A DNA stretch of 58,685 bases, taken from the NCBI GenBank assembly GCA_003667245.1, contig RCNN01000209.1, positions 1 through 58,685 of the forward strand, read 5' to 3'. This document shows positions 11,046-22,387 of this stretch, piece by piece (the first letter of the stretch is position 1; each line of letters opens with the position of its first letter). This DNA is from Heterostelium multicystogenum. Taxonomy: Eukaryota > Evosea > Eumycetozoa > Acytosteliales > Acytosteliaceae. The notes under the pieces are model-generated. The model was given only the letters and a program-made list of their open reading frames with translations, was not told the origin of the DNA and ran no database searches. The translations under genes were made by a program, and so were the position numbers.

Positions 11046-11892
11046 TTACAATTTTGAGGCTGGCTTGGTGATTTGACCCAACTTCATGGCCAATCCCATA
11101 TTACCTTGAATCTTCAATTTACCTTGACCAAACAAAAACTTGACCGTTAACCTTTCCGCTGAAGAGATCTAAGAAGTCAGTGTCCTTGATAGTAATAGTA
11201 CAGTCAGCCTTGGCTGGAGCACCCGATTTGACAGCACCTGGAGCATTCTTCAAATCGACAGTGTAGGTCTTGGTTGCAGATGAAACCGGTGATGTTGAAT
11301 TGGTAGATACCGTTGATTGATTTAACGAGTTGTGGTCTGCTTTCGACAGTCTTGGAGAGATTGTCAAAGATCTTACTTGACTGGATCAGAGGCACCAGAG
11401 GCAGCTGGGGCTGGGGTAGCAGTTGCTGGAGCAGCAGCTGGAGCAGCCTTCTCAGCTTCCTTGATCTTCTTTACAATGTTGTTCAACTTCATAGCCAAAG
11501 CCATGTTTCCACTGATCTTCAACTTCTTTTGCATGAAAAGCAGTCTGTCCATTGAGTTTTACCATTCATGAGATCGACGAAATCTGCCTCTGACATTGTG
11601 ATTGTGCAATCTGGTTTAGCATGCTTTTCATCCTTAATTGAACCAGCACCATTCTTACTGTTAGATTACATTTAATGATAAATAAAGGTAAGTTGACAGT
11701 TTTGTACGCTGACTGATTGATTGATTAATTAATAATACTGCATATTGATACATACAGGTCGACAGCCCATGTCTTGACACCAGCGGCAGTGTTGATAACG
11801 AATTGATAGATACCATTGACTGACTTGACAACGGCTTCACCATCCTTCTTGAGGACAGATTCTAAAGTAGTAAAGATAGCAGCGGCGGACAT
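11046..11892 (-). CDS. Tandem SCP2 (sterol carrier protein-2) domain protein (frameshifted)
   Basis: The start at 11892 gives MSAAAIFTTLESVLKKDGEA, then VKSVNGIYQFVINTAAGVKT. After a 98-bp intron (11658-11755) comes KNGAGSIKDEKHAKPDCTIT and DFVDLMNGK, a complete SCP2 fold pattern. An Ala/Pro-rich linker (KAAPAAAPATATPAPAASG) leads to a second copy: SKIFDNLSKTVESRPQLVKS, INGIYQFNI, TYTVDLKNAPGAVKSG, ADCTITIKDTDFLDLFSGK, ending GNMGLAMKLGQITKPASKL at 11046. SCP2 domains bind fatty acyl-CoA, sterols and other lipids in a hydrophobic tunnel and are often peroxisomal, but no clear C-terminal peroxisomal signal is seen (it ends SKL in frame, a possible PTS1). Frames change near 11140, 11300, 11390 and 11550. 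Confidence 0.82.
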
Positions 11893-13283
11893 TGTATAGC
11901 GTTAATCTAATTTAATAACTTTATTATTAATATATATGAACTATAATTATTATTTACTCTATTACAAATATTGATGTAAACAAAGTAAAGTATGATTTCA
12001 TTAAGCAGCAAGATAAAAGAAAAGAAAAGAAAAACTCAACAAGCAATATTTATTTTGTAGACGGTCAGTATACCACTTTGTGGGTTATCAGTTAGTTTAC
12101 AACTAAAAACAAAAACAAAAACAAATAAATATCATTCATTCATTCATTCATTCATTCATTCATTCATTCATTCATTCATTCATGTCAACATTCAATGCCA
12201 CAATGTGTCAAACACAATTGTATTATTTCACCTTGTTGTTGTATCAATGAAATATTTGGAAATGAGTATGGTAATATTATTACATTATTATTAGTCGACT
12301 AATGATGATGTTGATGTGATGTTGATGTTTGTAAGTGAGTCGAAATGCGGAGGAAGATTTAAGTTATAAAGTGATTGGAGTGGTCAACCAATGATGATGA
12401 TAAGTTGGCAAGAAAACTTCAAGACAGCAATAGCAGCCAGCAGTAGCACAGATATAATGGTAGTAAATCATAGATGGATTGATATTTGTTGCTTAAGTTG
12501 ATGATTTACTATGTTTATTGTTGTTATTGTGTTTAGTTTATTAAAATACCTACCTAATATAATATAATTTATAGATATAAATGGAAATAATGAATGAAGA
12601 AAGAAAAAGATAATTATGTGTGTTTAACTAAAACAAAAAAAGCAAACAGAATAAATTTAAATAAAATTAATAAAAAAATGAAAATATTCATGATCCTCAT
12701 CATAATCATTCAATTTCATTTTAGTGGAGATTCACAAAAACCACCATCATCGTTTTCTTTTTTAGGCAATTGCTTTATTCTTCTACTTTATTAATGATTG
12801 ACTTTTTACTACTTTTAATATCTTCATTTGGATTTGATGCCATTGCATATTGTTTCGCTAATATAATATTGATAGTTTAGTGTTATGAAAAGTAAAGTAT
12901 CAATAAACCTAGAATACTACTTCCTCTTAATGTCGGCTTATTGGACTTGGTTTAGTTTTAGTGAATGACGTTATTTAAATCTCAAAGTTTAGAATTTTTA
13001 GTCTGTTTGGAAAAAGTTCTGGTGATTGATTGTAATCAATACTTGTTGTATTATTATTTGTTCTAAATTAGATTATCCAAAGTTCATTGAGAAAGATTTG
13101 GATATCACTGTTTCCAGGTCGCTGCATTTAATTTCAAAATCGAAAAGCCCGCTGTCAAAACCAATATATCATGCATGCCATTATAGTTTATTGAAATGTA
13201 AATTTAAAACTCTAACTGATCCGTTAGATAATTGCATTATAACTGTACATATATATACATACATACATATTAGAGAGTTAAAT
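11893..13283. other. Intergenic region with CATT microsatellite
   Basis: This 1.4-kb gap lies between divergent genes. It holds a (CATT)n microsatellite at about 12133-12183 and A-rich low-complexity sequence near 12590-12690. No supported gene was found. Confidence 0.5.
12133..12183. repeat. (CATT)n microsatellite
   Basis: About twelve uninterrupted CATT units in intergenic DNA. Confidence 0.95.
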
Positions 13284-14390
13284 ATGTCTCAGAGAGGTGG
13301 TAGACTTGTAAGAGTCGTGGTGCTGCATCTCATGTTAGACGTAGAGTCATTGAGGATGATGACGACGATATCATGGCTAGCGAAAGTAGTGAAGAAGATA
13401 GCAGCGAATCAGAGGAGGAATCGCCGGAGGAAGATATCCCAATATCGCGAAGAGGCAGAGGCAGGGGTGGTGCTGCTGCCAGAGGCGGTAGACCAATCCC
13501 ACCTAGCTCACAAACTACTACCACTACAACTACTACTTTACAACCTGATCAAGGTAGAGGAAAAACAATTGCAGCAAACGAGATATCATCAGAAGAGATT
13601 AATAAATTGGTCGATGAGTTCGTTAGATATGTGATATTCGTCAATCGTAAGAAGCTGCCTATTACACGTGCAGACATCGTAGCAAAAGTTCTGAATAACT
13701 ATCGTGACAAGAAGATTATCACAACAGTATTTACAAGAGGTCGCCTCAAGCTGAAGGACGTATTTGGTTTCGAGATGATAGATGTCAAAAAGGAGAGAAC
13801 CGCTGGAGACAAAGAGACAAGCACGAGCTCTACGACTTTCCTCCTGCGTAATACTCTGCCTTTGGATTTAGTGAATCAGATCATACATATTAACAAAGAG
13901 AAATCAAAAGCAATCACACTGGATCATCAGCAAAAAGCACTGCTGACCCTCATTCTTGCCATCATTTTGCTTGAGAGTGGCTTTGTCGACTCTGACCAGC
14001 TACACGTTTACATGAGCCGTCTTGACTTTGAGCCAGGCCGCCAACACCCTGTCTTTGGCGAATGGGAGAAGACCAATTGATCAATTCGTCAAAGAGCTCT
14101 ACTTGTCGAGGAAGAAGATCGACAAGTCTGGTGTAACCGTATTCCAATATCGCTTTGGCCAGCGAGCGTTGGTCGAGACCTCAAAGAAAGAAATCATTCG
14201 TGTGGTTGGTGATGTTTACGGTGTCGAGGAGATCGATCCAATGATTCTAAAGCAGCTCGAAATCGATGAGAATGACCAAGTGGTGGAAGAAGAAAGCGAA
14301 GACGATGAAGAACAAGAAGTCATGCCACTAGTTTCGCAGTCCCAATCTCAAAGACCAGCACCTCCATCACAGCGTGGAGGACGTAGATAA
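13284..14390 (+). CDS. nse3: MAGE-domain protein, Nse3 subunit of the SMC5/6 complex (frameshifted)
   Basis: An acidic/Ser-rich N-terminus and RGRGRGG patch precede a complete MAGE homology domain: KLVDEFVRYVIFVNRKKLPI, TRADIVAKVLNNYRDKK, LKDVFGFEMIDVKKE, FLLRNTLPL, LTLILAIILLESG, LYLSRKKIDKSGV, FQYRFGQRALVETSKKEI. Non-mammalian eukaryotes normally have a single MAGE protein, Nse3, which pairs with Nse1 and a kleisin to form the SMC5/6 DNA-binding module used in recombinational repair. The C-terminus is acidic (EEESEDDEEQE) then Gln/Ser/Arg-rich, stopping at 14390. One frameshift lies near 13303 just after MSQRGGR, where one base appears missing before TCKSRGAASHVRRR. Another lies near 14060-14080, where the frame shifts before RPIDQFVKEL. 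Confidence 0.88.
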
Positions 14391-14905
14391 AAAACAACAA
14401 TAGACATTGTCACATTATTTGATCAATGTAACCAACATTTTGAACTTCATCTTCATTCATTCACTCATTCATTAGCAGTACCAAGAAACCAAAGAAAAAC
14501 AGTCATTGATGGTGTAATGAGAAATTTACAATATTTTAGTATTAGTTCTAATCATACATCCATTTGTGTATGGAGATTGGTTGATCAACTCATTTAGAAG
14601 TCATTGAGATTTCGACTAAAGTTCTACTTTTCGGTGAACATTGTTGTCATAAAAGATTCACACACAATCATCATTATACCTTAAATTTTCTGTTTGTTCT
14701 CACATTTCCTTATCTTAAAAATTTCACAAAATGGATTTGCTGTTTTTTATTTTTGGAAATAGATATATAAAGAGACACTGGAAATTTGCATTTTCTTATT
14801 ACAAACCAAAACAATTCTTATACAAAAATAAAATAATAACAATTAAAGTTTAATTATTATTACAAAATCATCAACATTTCCAAATTAGTATTTTAGCATT
14901 CAAAA

Positions 14906-15550
14906 ATGAATCAAGATATTATTAATACCGTCAATCAAGTCTTTATCAACTACTCGGAGCAATTTGACAATGACACTGTCAGTTATTTAAGTGGTCTCAT
15001 CCAAGAGAGTGAGTCTGTCGAGGAGCTGAGAGAACAAATCTACTTGGTCATCAAAGAGTTCAATTTACAAATTAGTAGCGCTGACGAGGAGTCTGAACTC
15101 GTCGAGAATCTAATCCATCTGCTTAAGAAGCGCGGTCTCATTGAGTTCCAAATTGAAAGTAAACCAAAGTCTCATTTGGTTTGTGTAGTCGACCCCAATG
15201 CCGAGCCAGACTTGAATGATCCAAACCTTACCTTTGACCAGTACTTAGGGTTGACCAGAAGCAATGATCCATCTACTCGCCTCAGAGTCCTTAGAACTAT
15301 GTGCCCATGCAAGGTCAAGTCTGACATTGACCAATTGTGGACTCGTATCATGGAGATGTCAACTGATCCAGACCCAAAGGTACGTTACCAGGTCATGCAC
15401 AACCTCTGCGATGGTAGCCCATTGTGGAGAGAGGAGGCAGTCATTGAGACCCTCGAGAAGATGCACAACGATTCAGACACCAAGATCCGTCGAAGAATCC
15501 ACAACATTCTCACTCACTACAAGCACACTGGAAAGTGGAATATCATGTAA
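14906..15550 (+). CDS. HEAT-repeat-like protein, 214 aa
   Basis: An intact ORF without frameshifts. Residues 1-75 are helical and acidic (VFINYSEQFDNDTVSYLSGL) and loosely recall the PWI-like N-terminus of CCDC43-type proteins. Residues 100-214 form alpha-helical HEAT-like units: TFDQYLGLTRSNDPSTRLRV, WTRIMEMSTDPDPKVRYQVM, LEKMHNDSDTKIRRRIHNIL. The D-P-x-x-x-R pattern at helix turns is typical of HEAT repeats, which act as protein-interaction scaffolds. Function is not recognised. The stop at 15548-15550 overlaps a GTAAG string, so a spliced extension into coding-like sequence at 15560-15750 is possible. Confidence 0.7.
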   Translation: MNQDIINTVNQVFINYSEQFDNDTVSYLSGLIQESESVEELREQIYLVIKEFNLQISSADEESELVENLIHLLKKRGLIEFQIESKPKSHLVCVVDPNAEPDLNDPNLTFDQYLGLTRSNDPSTRLRVLRTMCPCKVKSDIDQLWTRIMEMSTDPDPKVRYQVMHNLCDGSPLWREEAVIETLEKMHNDSDTKIRRRIHNILTHYKHTGKWNIM

Positions 15551-15942
15551 GAAATTTGGCATCTGTCATTTCTACATTCGACATCGCTGTTATCGACAAG
15601 ATTCTACGGCGCGTAAAAGCTCCGGTCTTCGCCATCTCATCGATGTTTCACCTTCAATGTACCATATGAACAATACCTTAGTTCAACCTACAACTAAGAA
15701 AAAGGCATTCCATTGGATTTGGAGGTGGAGATGGAAAGAACAACAATAAGTTTCAAGCATTACTTAGTTTGTAAATTGCTCTGATTCTTTGGTTTTCTAT
15801 TGTTGTGTTTCTTTCTTATTTATTATTAATAATAATTTAATAATAGATCCTATTGTTATAAATTAAATAAAATTAATAAAAGGTTTTATTTGTTTCCAAA
15901 AAGTAATAGTTATTTATTAGTAATGGATGGATTGAGTCCATT

Positions 15943-18900
15943 CTATTTGTAATTTCTTGTAAATTCTTTGATGGTAGCATCAAATTGGTCGAAATCAGAT
16001 TGCCATCTAAGTTTGTGAAATAGTTGATTGAGTTCTTGTGTTAGGTCACTGGCGATTGCTTGAGTGACTTCGATTCCATTGTTTTTTGACATGGAAACCA
16101 GTAGGTAAATACATTGAGAAATAAGGTCCAGTGCTGTATTATTAAAAAAATGATTTTAGTGACATTGTCGTGTGCTTTGCATAGATCATAGACTTACATG
16201 AATAATATTCAGAGTTTAAAAGTAGATAAAGAAGGCTGACCAGGAAGGAATTTTTTGTAGGTGCACCCAAGAGTAACTGAGCACTTCCTGCCTTTGGGTT
16301 AATCTCCATCGTTGTAGGTGTATAGTTATGCTTATTAGCATTTTGGTAGTAGGTGAGAAGTGCTTTCATTGCAGAGGAATGCACATCATTGCTGGTGTTG
16401 GTGAGACAGCTATTTATCAAATCAAAGTAGTTTTTCAAAAATCTTGGGATCAATTATCATCAAAATTGGTTTAGAAGTAATGGTATCCATCAAATTATAG
16501 AGTTTAAGTTGGATGGAATAGGAAGTGGAGGAGTTGGTTTGGTTTTTGCAGGCGTCGAAAGCAGGTAACATAAAGTATTTAAGCATATAGAGAGTAATGT
16601 CTGGTTGCAGAGAATTAATGCTATCCGATGCACAAAGTGCCTTAAGAAACTGTAGGCCTTTGGGAATCAGTTGAATTTGAGTGTTGATTCTCGAATCTTT
16701 AACAATCTCTTCCAGCAAGGGAACCAATTTTTGAACCATTTCATTTGCACTCATAGATGGTAGATATTCTTCCAGTAAATCAAAGATATTCTTCTTTATA
16801 CTCATTTGATGGTTTTGGTAAGCAACATCATTGTTGACTAAGAATCAATGAATGTATGAATAAATTTAGGCAAATGGTAAGTTGATGAAGAGTTGATTCT
16901 AAAGTGTAAATGTAGGTACATACTTTGATTGGTCCAACTATACAACTCCTTGAGAATTGGGATGATTAAAGTGAATTGGGTTGAGTAAGCGGACTTTGAT
17001 GATTTTGCTAGTGAGCTATTGCACTGAAGTATAGTACTGATGTTCATGGTCCAGTTTGAAATGCCGTCTGTTTCAATTCTGGTTGCTCTAAACATTTGAT
17101 TTAGCGGATCGGTCACAAGCATCACATAGGAAGGTGGTATGCTTCCATTTCGATTGAATCTTTGGAATAAATTAAAATAGGTACCTATACATTCATAGAG
17201 AATCAATCTCTATAGTATCATTAAGTAGGTATTAGTCGTCAATGTAGAAAGTAGATTTGGCTCAATGATATATATATTGTATACATTTGATTTAGAGATG
17301 TTTGGACTGAGTGCAATTCCATTCAGTGTTCCATGCAAGTCCATGTGTTCGGACACTATTTGAACAGAACGTTGCTGTAGCAGAGATAGAAGAGTAAGAG
17401 ATGCCATTTCTGCTACTGAGCGTGTCTTTTCTGATTCGCTCTTGACAGTGTTCAACAACAATTCTAGTATTGGTGTGATCTTGATGTCTTTGGACTGTAG
17501 GTATAGGTGGGAGTGTCTGATGATGTATAGAATGGATATTGTGACTAGGTTCTTATATTCATCGATCACAGACTCTCTAAATTTATAAAGCAATGACAGG
17601 AGGCCATCGATATCTGAATAATTTTGTATTCTTTCTAAACAAACACCTAAACACCAACAGCAAGCACTGAATTTGCTTGGTACAAATGCATCTTGTTTCT
17701 AGATTATATAGTACCACTAGTTAGTATGATCGCTCATAGGATGTTGGGCCATACTATTGCTTGTTGGTTTCCAAGATATCTTACAGATAATATAGTCATA
17801 AGTTTTTCAAAGTAGAACTTTAGTAGTTGTGAGGAGTATATGGTTGAAATGGAGTGAAGCGCATCATAGACTAGCACTGAGATCGATAACCATTGCTCAT
17901 CAGAAGAGTCATTTGTATTCTTATAGAGGATTCCGCATTCTGGTCCTTGTTCTCTGGCTTCTATCAACTCGACATCTTGATTCTTCAAAATCTTATAGAT
18001 AACCTTTGATATGGGTTGTACAAGTTGACTAAAGCTATTTGATATTTCCTGTGATTGTATCTCTTGCAAACGATCGAACTAAACAGCTGGAGTTAGTCAA
18101 CAAACACGATAATACACATCCTCAATAAAAGTTAAGAAACAACAACATTACCATAAACTTCCAATATTCCAAACAGGCCTGGGAGATAGCCGCGTCGTTA
18201 GTCCAGGCAAGTAGAATGATATGTTTGTTTCCAGTAATGATTGTCTCGCTGAGTCTGCCAAACGATTGTATAATGCTATTGTTGTATGATTTGAAGAGTG
18301 TCGTCAACAATGTAACGATGTTGGTACACATTATGCCATTGCCAACATAGAACTTATTGATCTCCTTGAAGGTGGTTGGGATCAATATGGTTAATGATTT
18401 GATGATTGTCTCAAAGATAATCAATTGATCGTTGATGTTATTAGAAAGAGATGAAGCTGTCATGACCTGAACGAATTCAATAAGCAACATGATGCAGGTG
18501 CCTCTGTAGACTGGCATTGACACCACTCTTTCGGTAATCAAATTGAATGATTGCAAAAGAACTGATTGGTCAACCAACTCCATCTGCTCCTTAAGCGCAC
18601 TAAGCGCTTCATTCACCAGTATGTTGCTGCTATTTGACTCGACAATTGATCGACATTTCAAGAAAGTTCCATTAAAAAGCGTGTGCTGTGCCTGAAGCTG
18701 CTCGGGAGTCAGAGACGCCAGTTGGTTGTTGAAGTGGCGCTTGTAGGACAGCGCCAACTCCCTAAAGATCTGGACGACCGACTCCAGGCATTCGGGGCGA
18801 TTCGACGCATTGATGATGATGGAGATGAACTGATTCCAGTTGGGATACTCGTACATCAGACACTGAGCAATGAGTGAGTTGCTCTTCTTTCGCAGCAAAG

Positions 18901-19291
18901 CAGTGGGTGTCTGCTGCTGCTGTGGCTCTATGAAGTTGATGATGGTTAGCAACTGATTTAGCACAGGGTGTCTTTGCTCCGGTTGCAACTTTGCCCATTG
19001 CTTTCGAATGACTTGCTCGAGAATACTGAGGGCAAAGTACTTGGTTCTTTCGTTGCTAGATCCGCTCAAGATTGTATTGATTCTTGTCCACGAAAGTTGA
19101 TGATTCATGAACTGATTTAATACAAGCCCCACCTTTGGATCCTATTTCGGTAGCACAAGATCCGATTAGAACATTGCTATTTCACGAGAAAACCCATAAG
19201 CCAATGGCCTTTTACTTACATTTTGGCTATCGATCATCCTGTCCAACAAGGCAACATCCAAGTCAACATTGAAATTTAATATTGCTTCCAT
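15943..19291 (-). CDS. xpo1: Exportin-1 (CRM1)-like nuclear export receptor (divergent, frameshifted)
   Basis: Exon 1 (19220-19291) encodes MEAILNFNVDLDVALLDRMI, matching the CRM1 opening (LDVALLD). After a 78-bp intron, exon 2 (18152-19141) follows CRM1 order: SWTRINTILSGSSNERTKYF, ALSILEQVIRKQW, a glutamine insertion, YPNWNQFISIIINAS, VPVYRGT-like segments and ISQACLEYWKFM. Further introns are 18079-18151, 16838-16923 and 16134-16197. The middle (LVTISILYIIRHSHLYLQSK; ILYECIGTYFN) and C-terminus (PDITLYMLKYFMLPAFDACK) align in order with CRM1 HEAT repeats, so about 1000 residues are expected. CRM1 carries leucine-rich-NES cargo with Ran-GTP. The protein diverges more than usual for this conserved family. 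Breaks occur near 17734 (noncanonical or damaged donor), 17210 and 16440. It ends at 15943 in TRNYK. Confidence 0.75.
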
Positions 19292-19423
19292 TATAATATA
19301 TTATACATAGGGTATTTTATTTATTAAGTAAATAAAACAAAGTGCAACTTCATGTAATTTGGAATTTTTTATTTTGAACTATTTGTGTGGGGAAGACCCA
19401 CTTACTACTATCTGCAACTATCA

Positions 19424-19975
19424 GAAGATCTCAATGGTAACCAATACCCAATTCTTTACCATTTCTTTTTAAGAACCATTATCAAGATATATGTGATGAA
19501 ATCATATCAAAAGTCTACTTTAAAAAAGATAATTTGGAAATTTTTGATAACATTCTGACAAATAAATGGATTCTATTTTATTGAAATTTTCTAAATCTTA
19601 AAGTATCAGTTGTAATTTCCACTTTTTAATATGGAAAAAAAAGATGTTTCTATTTGATTTAAGGTGTTTATCGACTTCCTATTGGACTAAATGAGAAATC
19701 TCCATAAGAATATTATGGATCTAGCATCAAATGGGTTGCAACTTACCATGATAAAAATATTTAGTTCAATTGTGATTACAAAGTTTCAGTCGAGTCATTG
19801 TATCTTAATGATTCTAATTCTTTCTATCTAGATTAGGTTCCATTTCTTATTAAAGTCTTTGGGTTAGTAGATACCAAACATTCTTCCAATCAAGGAGGGG
19901 TAAGTCCAGATGGTCAATGAGGTTTTGAGATCAGACCCAAAGATAAGGTCATGAGGGAATACTTTTAGAATAATT
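19424..19975 (+). pseudogene. Coding-like remnant with several in-frame stops
   Basis: From 19663 one frame reads VYRLPIGLNEKSP, EYYGSSIKWVATYHDKNI, FNCDYKVSVESLYLNDSNSF, VPFLIKVFGLVDTKHSSNQG and GFEIRPKDKVMREYF. These are separated by TAA, TAG, TAG and TGA without a frame change. Just upstream, 19475-19580 reads NHYQDICDEIISKVYFKKDN and then LEIFDNILTNKWILFY. The composition is protein-like but I find no family. It may be an old F-box/FNIP-type or ankyrin-type paralog. Low-complexity AT-rich DNA can mimic this, so confidence is low. Confidence 0.3.
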
Positions 19976-20097
19976 TACTTTTTTTTTTGGATTCGGTATG
20001 GAAGAAGTTTTTTAAAAACTATTATTTAATAAGAATTCCTTTTACTAATAATAATATATACTTCAAGTTTATACATTTATAATCCTGGATTATAACA

Positions 20098-21208
20098 ATG
20101 ACAAACATGATCAATAACATTGGTGAACATAGGTTGGTGAATCTACCATTTATGTTACTTTCTAAATTGATCAATGAATTGGATGAAAATATCGACAGAG
20201 TCTGTTTCACTTTGGTTTGCAAACGGTGGTTCCACAACAGAGATAAATATCTATTCTTTACATTTGCTTCTCCAACTATGGATAATGAGGAAATTTTATA
20301 TTATCGAAAAATTCAATCTTCGTACATATCAAGATCAATATGATAGAGCTTGCAAAGAATTTCTTCGGAATAGTTTGTTTCGATGTAGACATTATGCAAA
20401 CATAAATAAGACTACAAACTAATAATCATTCTATATAATTTAGAATCACTTTATCAAATGGAATTGAATTATTATAATTCTCTTAATGAATTTATCGACC
20501 ACCTAAATGATTTAAATAGATCAAACTTTATTTTTAAAGGAAAGGTTCCATTCGATTTCAAAAGATTCATACCATCAAATATCAAAGCCATCTCATCTAT
20601 GCGGAGATACCGGCATCTCTGTTACCAGAGAATCTTGAATCTCTCGAGTTTTATAGGTCTGATAATTTAGATGTTTCACTTCTTCCCAGAAAACTTAAGG
20701 TCTTGAAATTAAAGAATCCTGTTAGACAACACATTGATATCAGCTCATTAACACCTAATATTATCGAATTATCTTCATCCATTCTCTCAAACTTCATTCC
20801 AGAGGTAATCCTATTCACCCACATGATATACCATCAAGTGTCACCCATTTGACTTTATCAAACTTCAGCTATACCAAGACTATTTCCAACAAACTATTTC
20901 CTCCATTCCTCAAGTATTTAAACCTGGAAGGAAGTCTTACATTCAAAAGTAACATATTCTCTGAGCTTAATCATCTTGAAACTCTAGATCTTTCCAAATT
21001 GGTAACTACAGATGAATTTACACTTGGAATACTACCATCGTCTCTTCTTGAATTATATTTACCAATTTGCTTTTTCGTTAAATTAAACACCCATGTGGTA
21101 TTACCATTTTTTCCCTTAATGATGCATATATCATTTTTAAACAAAAGATGGAAAAAGATGAACAGGAATTCACAAAGGAATCAGGTATTTTGCGTAAGAA
21201 ACAAATAA
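20098..21208 (+). pseudogene. F-box/leucine-rich FNIP-type paralog, broken
   Basis: The N-terminus (LVNLPFMLLSKLINELDENI, FTLVCKRWFHNRDKYLFF) matches the F-box-like opening of the gene at 8116. Later parts are leucine-rich: LPRKLKVLKLKNPV, ISSLTPNIIELSSSIL, FPPFLKYLNLEGSLTF, LNHLETLDLSKLVT, LPSSLLELYLP. These correspond to FNIP/LRR units but without the canonical FN-x-I motif. Frames change near 20330, 20620, 20800-20850, and it ends around 21208. The total of about 370 residues is short for the family. It could be a degraded paralog or an intact gene obscured by consensus errors; the unusually weak repeat motif favours decay. Confidence 0.55.
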
Positions 21209-21481
21209 TACCCATTCAATAAATTCCAAAGTTAGTTTTACAATTATTTAGAATAAATCAATCTTTGGACATTCCTATTTTATTGAACTAATTACTATCA
21301 AGTTGTAATATAAAATCCATTTGCTTTCCAATAACTAAATTCAAAATATCCCTTCGGAGCTAGTTCAATGGACGTCCATTTTCCATTTTTCAAAATAAAT
21401 TCAAAATAATAATTTGATTTACAAGCACAGTTGTTAGTCTGTTTATATATTCATTTGGAAATACCTATTATTACAGGAGAT

Positions 21482-22269
21482 TCACTGAGATTTCTCCATT
21501 CCACATACATCCCATTGATACCAATACTGTCTTAAAGGTTTTTGATGACGATTGTTTTTAAATTTAGATGGAAGAAGAGCAGTTTGGATAAATGGAGTGA
21601 CGCCACCTCTGGTAATAGTGATACCTTTGAATAAAATATTAAGCTCATCATCATTTCTAATAGCATAATTGATATGTTGTGGAGTAATTTTCTTTGATGT
21701 GGATAATGAGTCAATAGATGTTGATCTGATTTGATTATTCTTAGAAAAAAAGGTGACACTTACATGTTGTTTACTAGATTTGGCTGAATTTATTGCCAGC
21801 TCCATTACTTCACTAATGGTATATTCCATCACAGCAGCAAGATAAATCGAAGTGTCTTTGGCAATTCGTTGGAACAATCTCGATCGCTTCAGTGTTAATC
21901 TCATCTTAGATGGTGGTATGATGTTCCCTTTGTTAGACTGTTTGGAAAACAACAACAGATTTCATTCCCTCGGCGATAGCATGACGTTGCAGCTCTTTTT
22001 TCAAACTCCAACCTAACGGCAACTTGAACAGTTCTTGCTTTGAGAGTTGTACGATTTGAATGTGTTAACAGGTCTTTTGCACGGTAAATCAATCTTGCAG
22101 CCAAGTCTCGACACAAACTAACCAATACATCCATTGCAATACCAGATATAATATATCTCTGTTCATTTTCATTAGAGTTTGCCATACTTTTGAATAGGCG
22201 GTTAAGAACAGATCTCTCCCAAGATCTAGGTACAACTTTATTTCTTCTATATCTCATAGCTATAGTCAA
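21482..22269 (-). CDS. H2B-H2A histone doublet (fused histone folds, frameshifted, one intron)
   Basis: The start at 22269 leads through a basic tail to a full H2B fold: SVLNRLFKSMANSNENEQ, GIAMDVLVSLCRDLAARL, TTLKARTVQVAVRLEF, then ELQRHAIAEGMKSVVVF, matching H2B helix C (ELAKHAVSEG). A linker of about 20 residues (KQSNKGNIIPPSKM) runs into a full H2A fold: SIYLAAVMEYTISEVMELA, ITPQHINYAIRNDDEL, FKGITITRGGVTPFIQTALL. The order H2B-then-H2A in one transcription unit makes a histone doublet. A GTAAGT...AG intron (21692-21763, 72 bp) interrupts the H2A L2 loop; removing it restores the expected spacing. The acidic-patch residues (NDDEL) are kept. Two one-base shifts, after an A6 run near 22004 and near 21945-21955, separate the folds, but no start codon, poly-A-rich gap or stop in the correct frame divides them. 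The C-terminus ends GMEKSQ. Confidence 0.82.
21692..21763 (-). other. In-frame 72-bp intron in the H2A half
   Basis: Donor GTAAGTGTC after SSKQH and acceptor CAAAG before KITPQH. Length is a multiple of three and it has no stop in the coding frame, so retention would insert 24 residues in the histone loop instead of truncating the protein. Confidence 0.75.
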
Positions 22270-22387
22270 TTTACTCTTTTAATGATGAATAGTTTGTAAC
22301 TCTAACATTTTAATTATGTAATTTGTTTGCCATGTATCATAAAATTTATAAAAATTTCATTCTTAGAAATTTTGATTTTAAAAAAAA

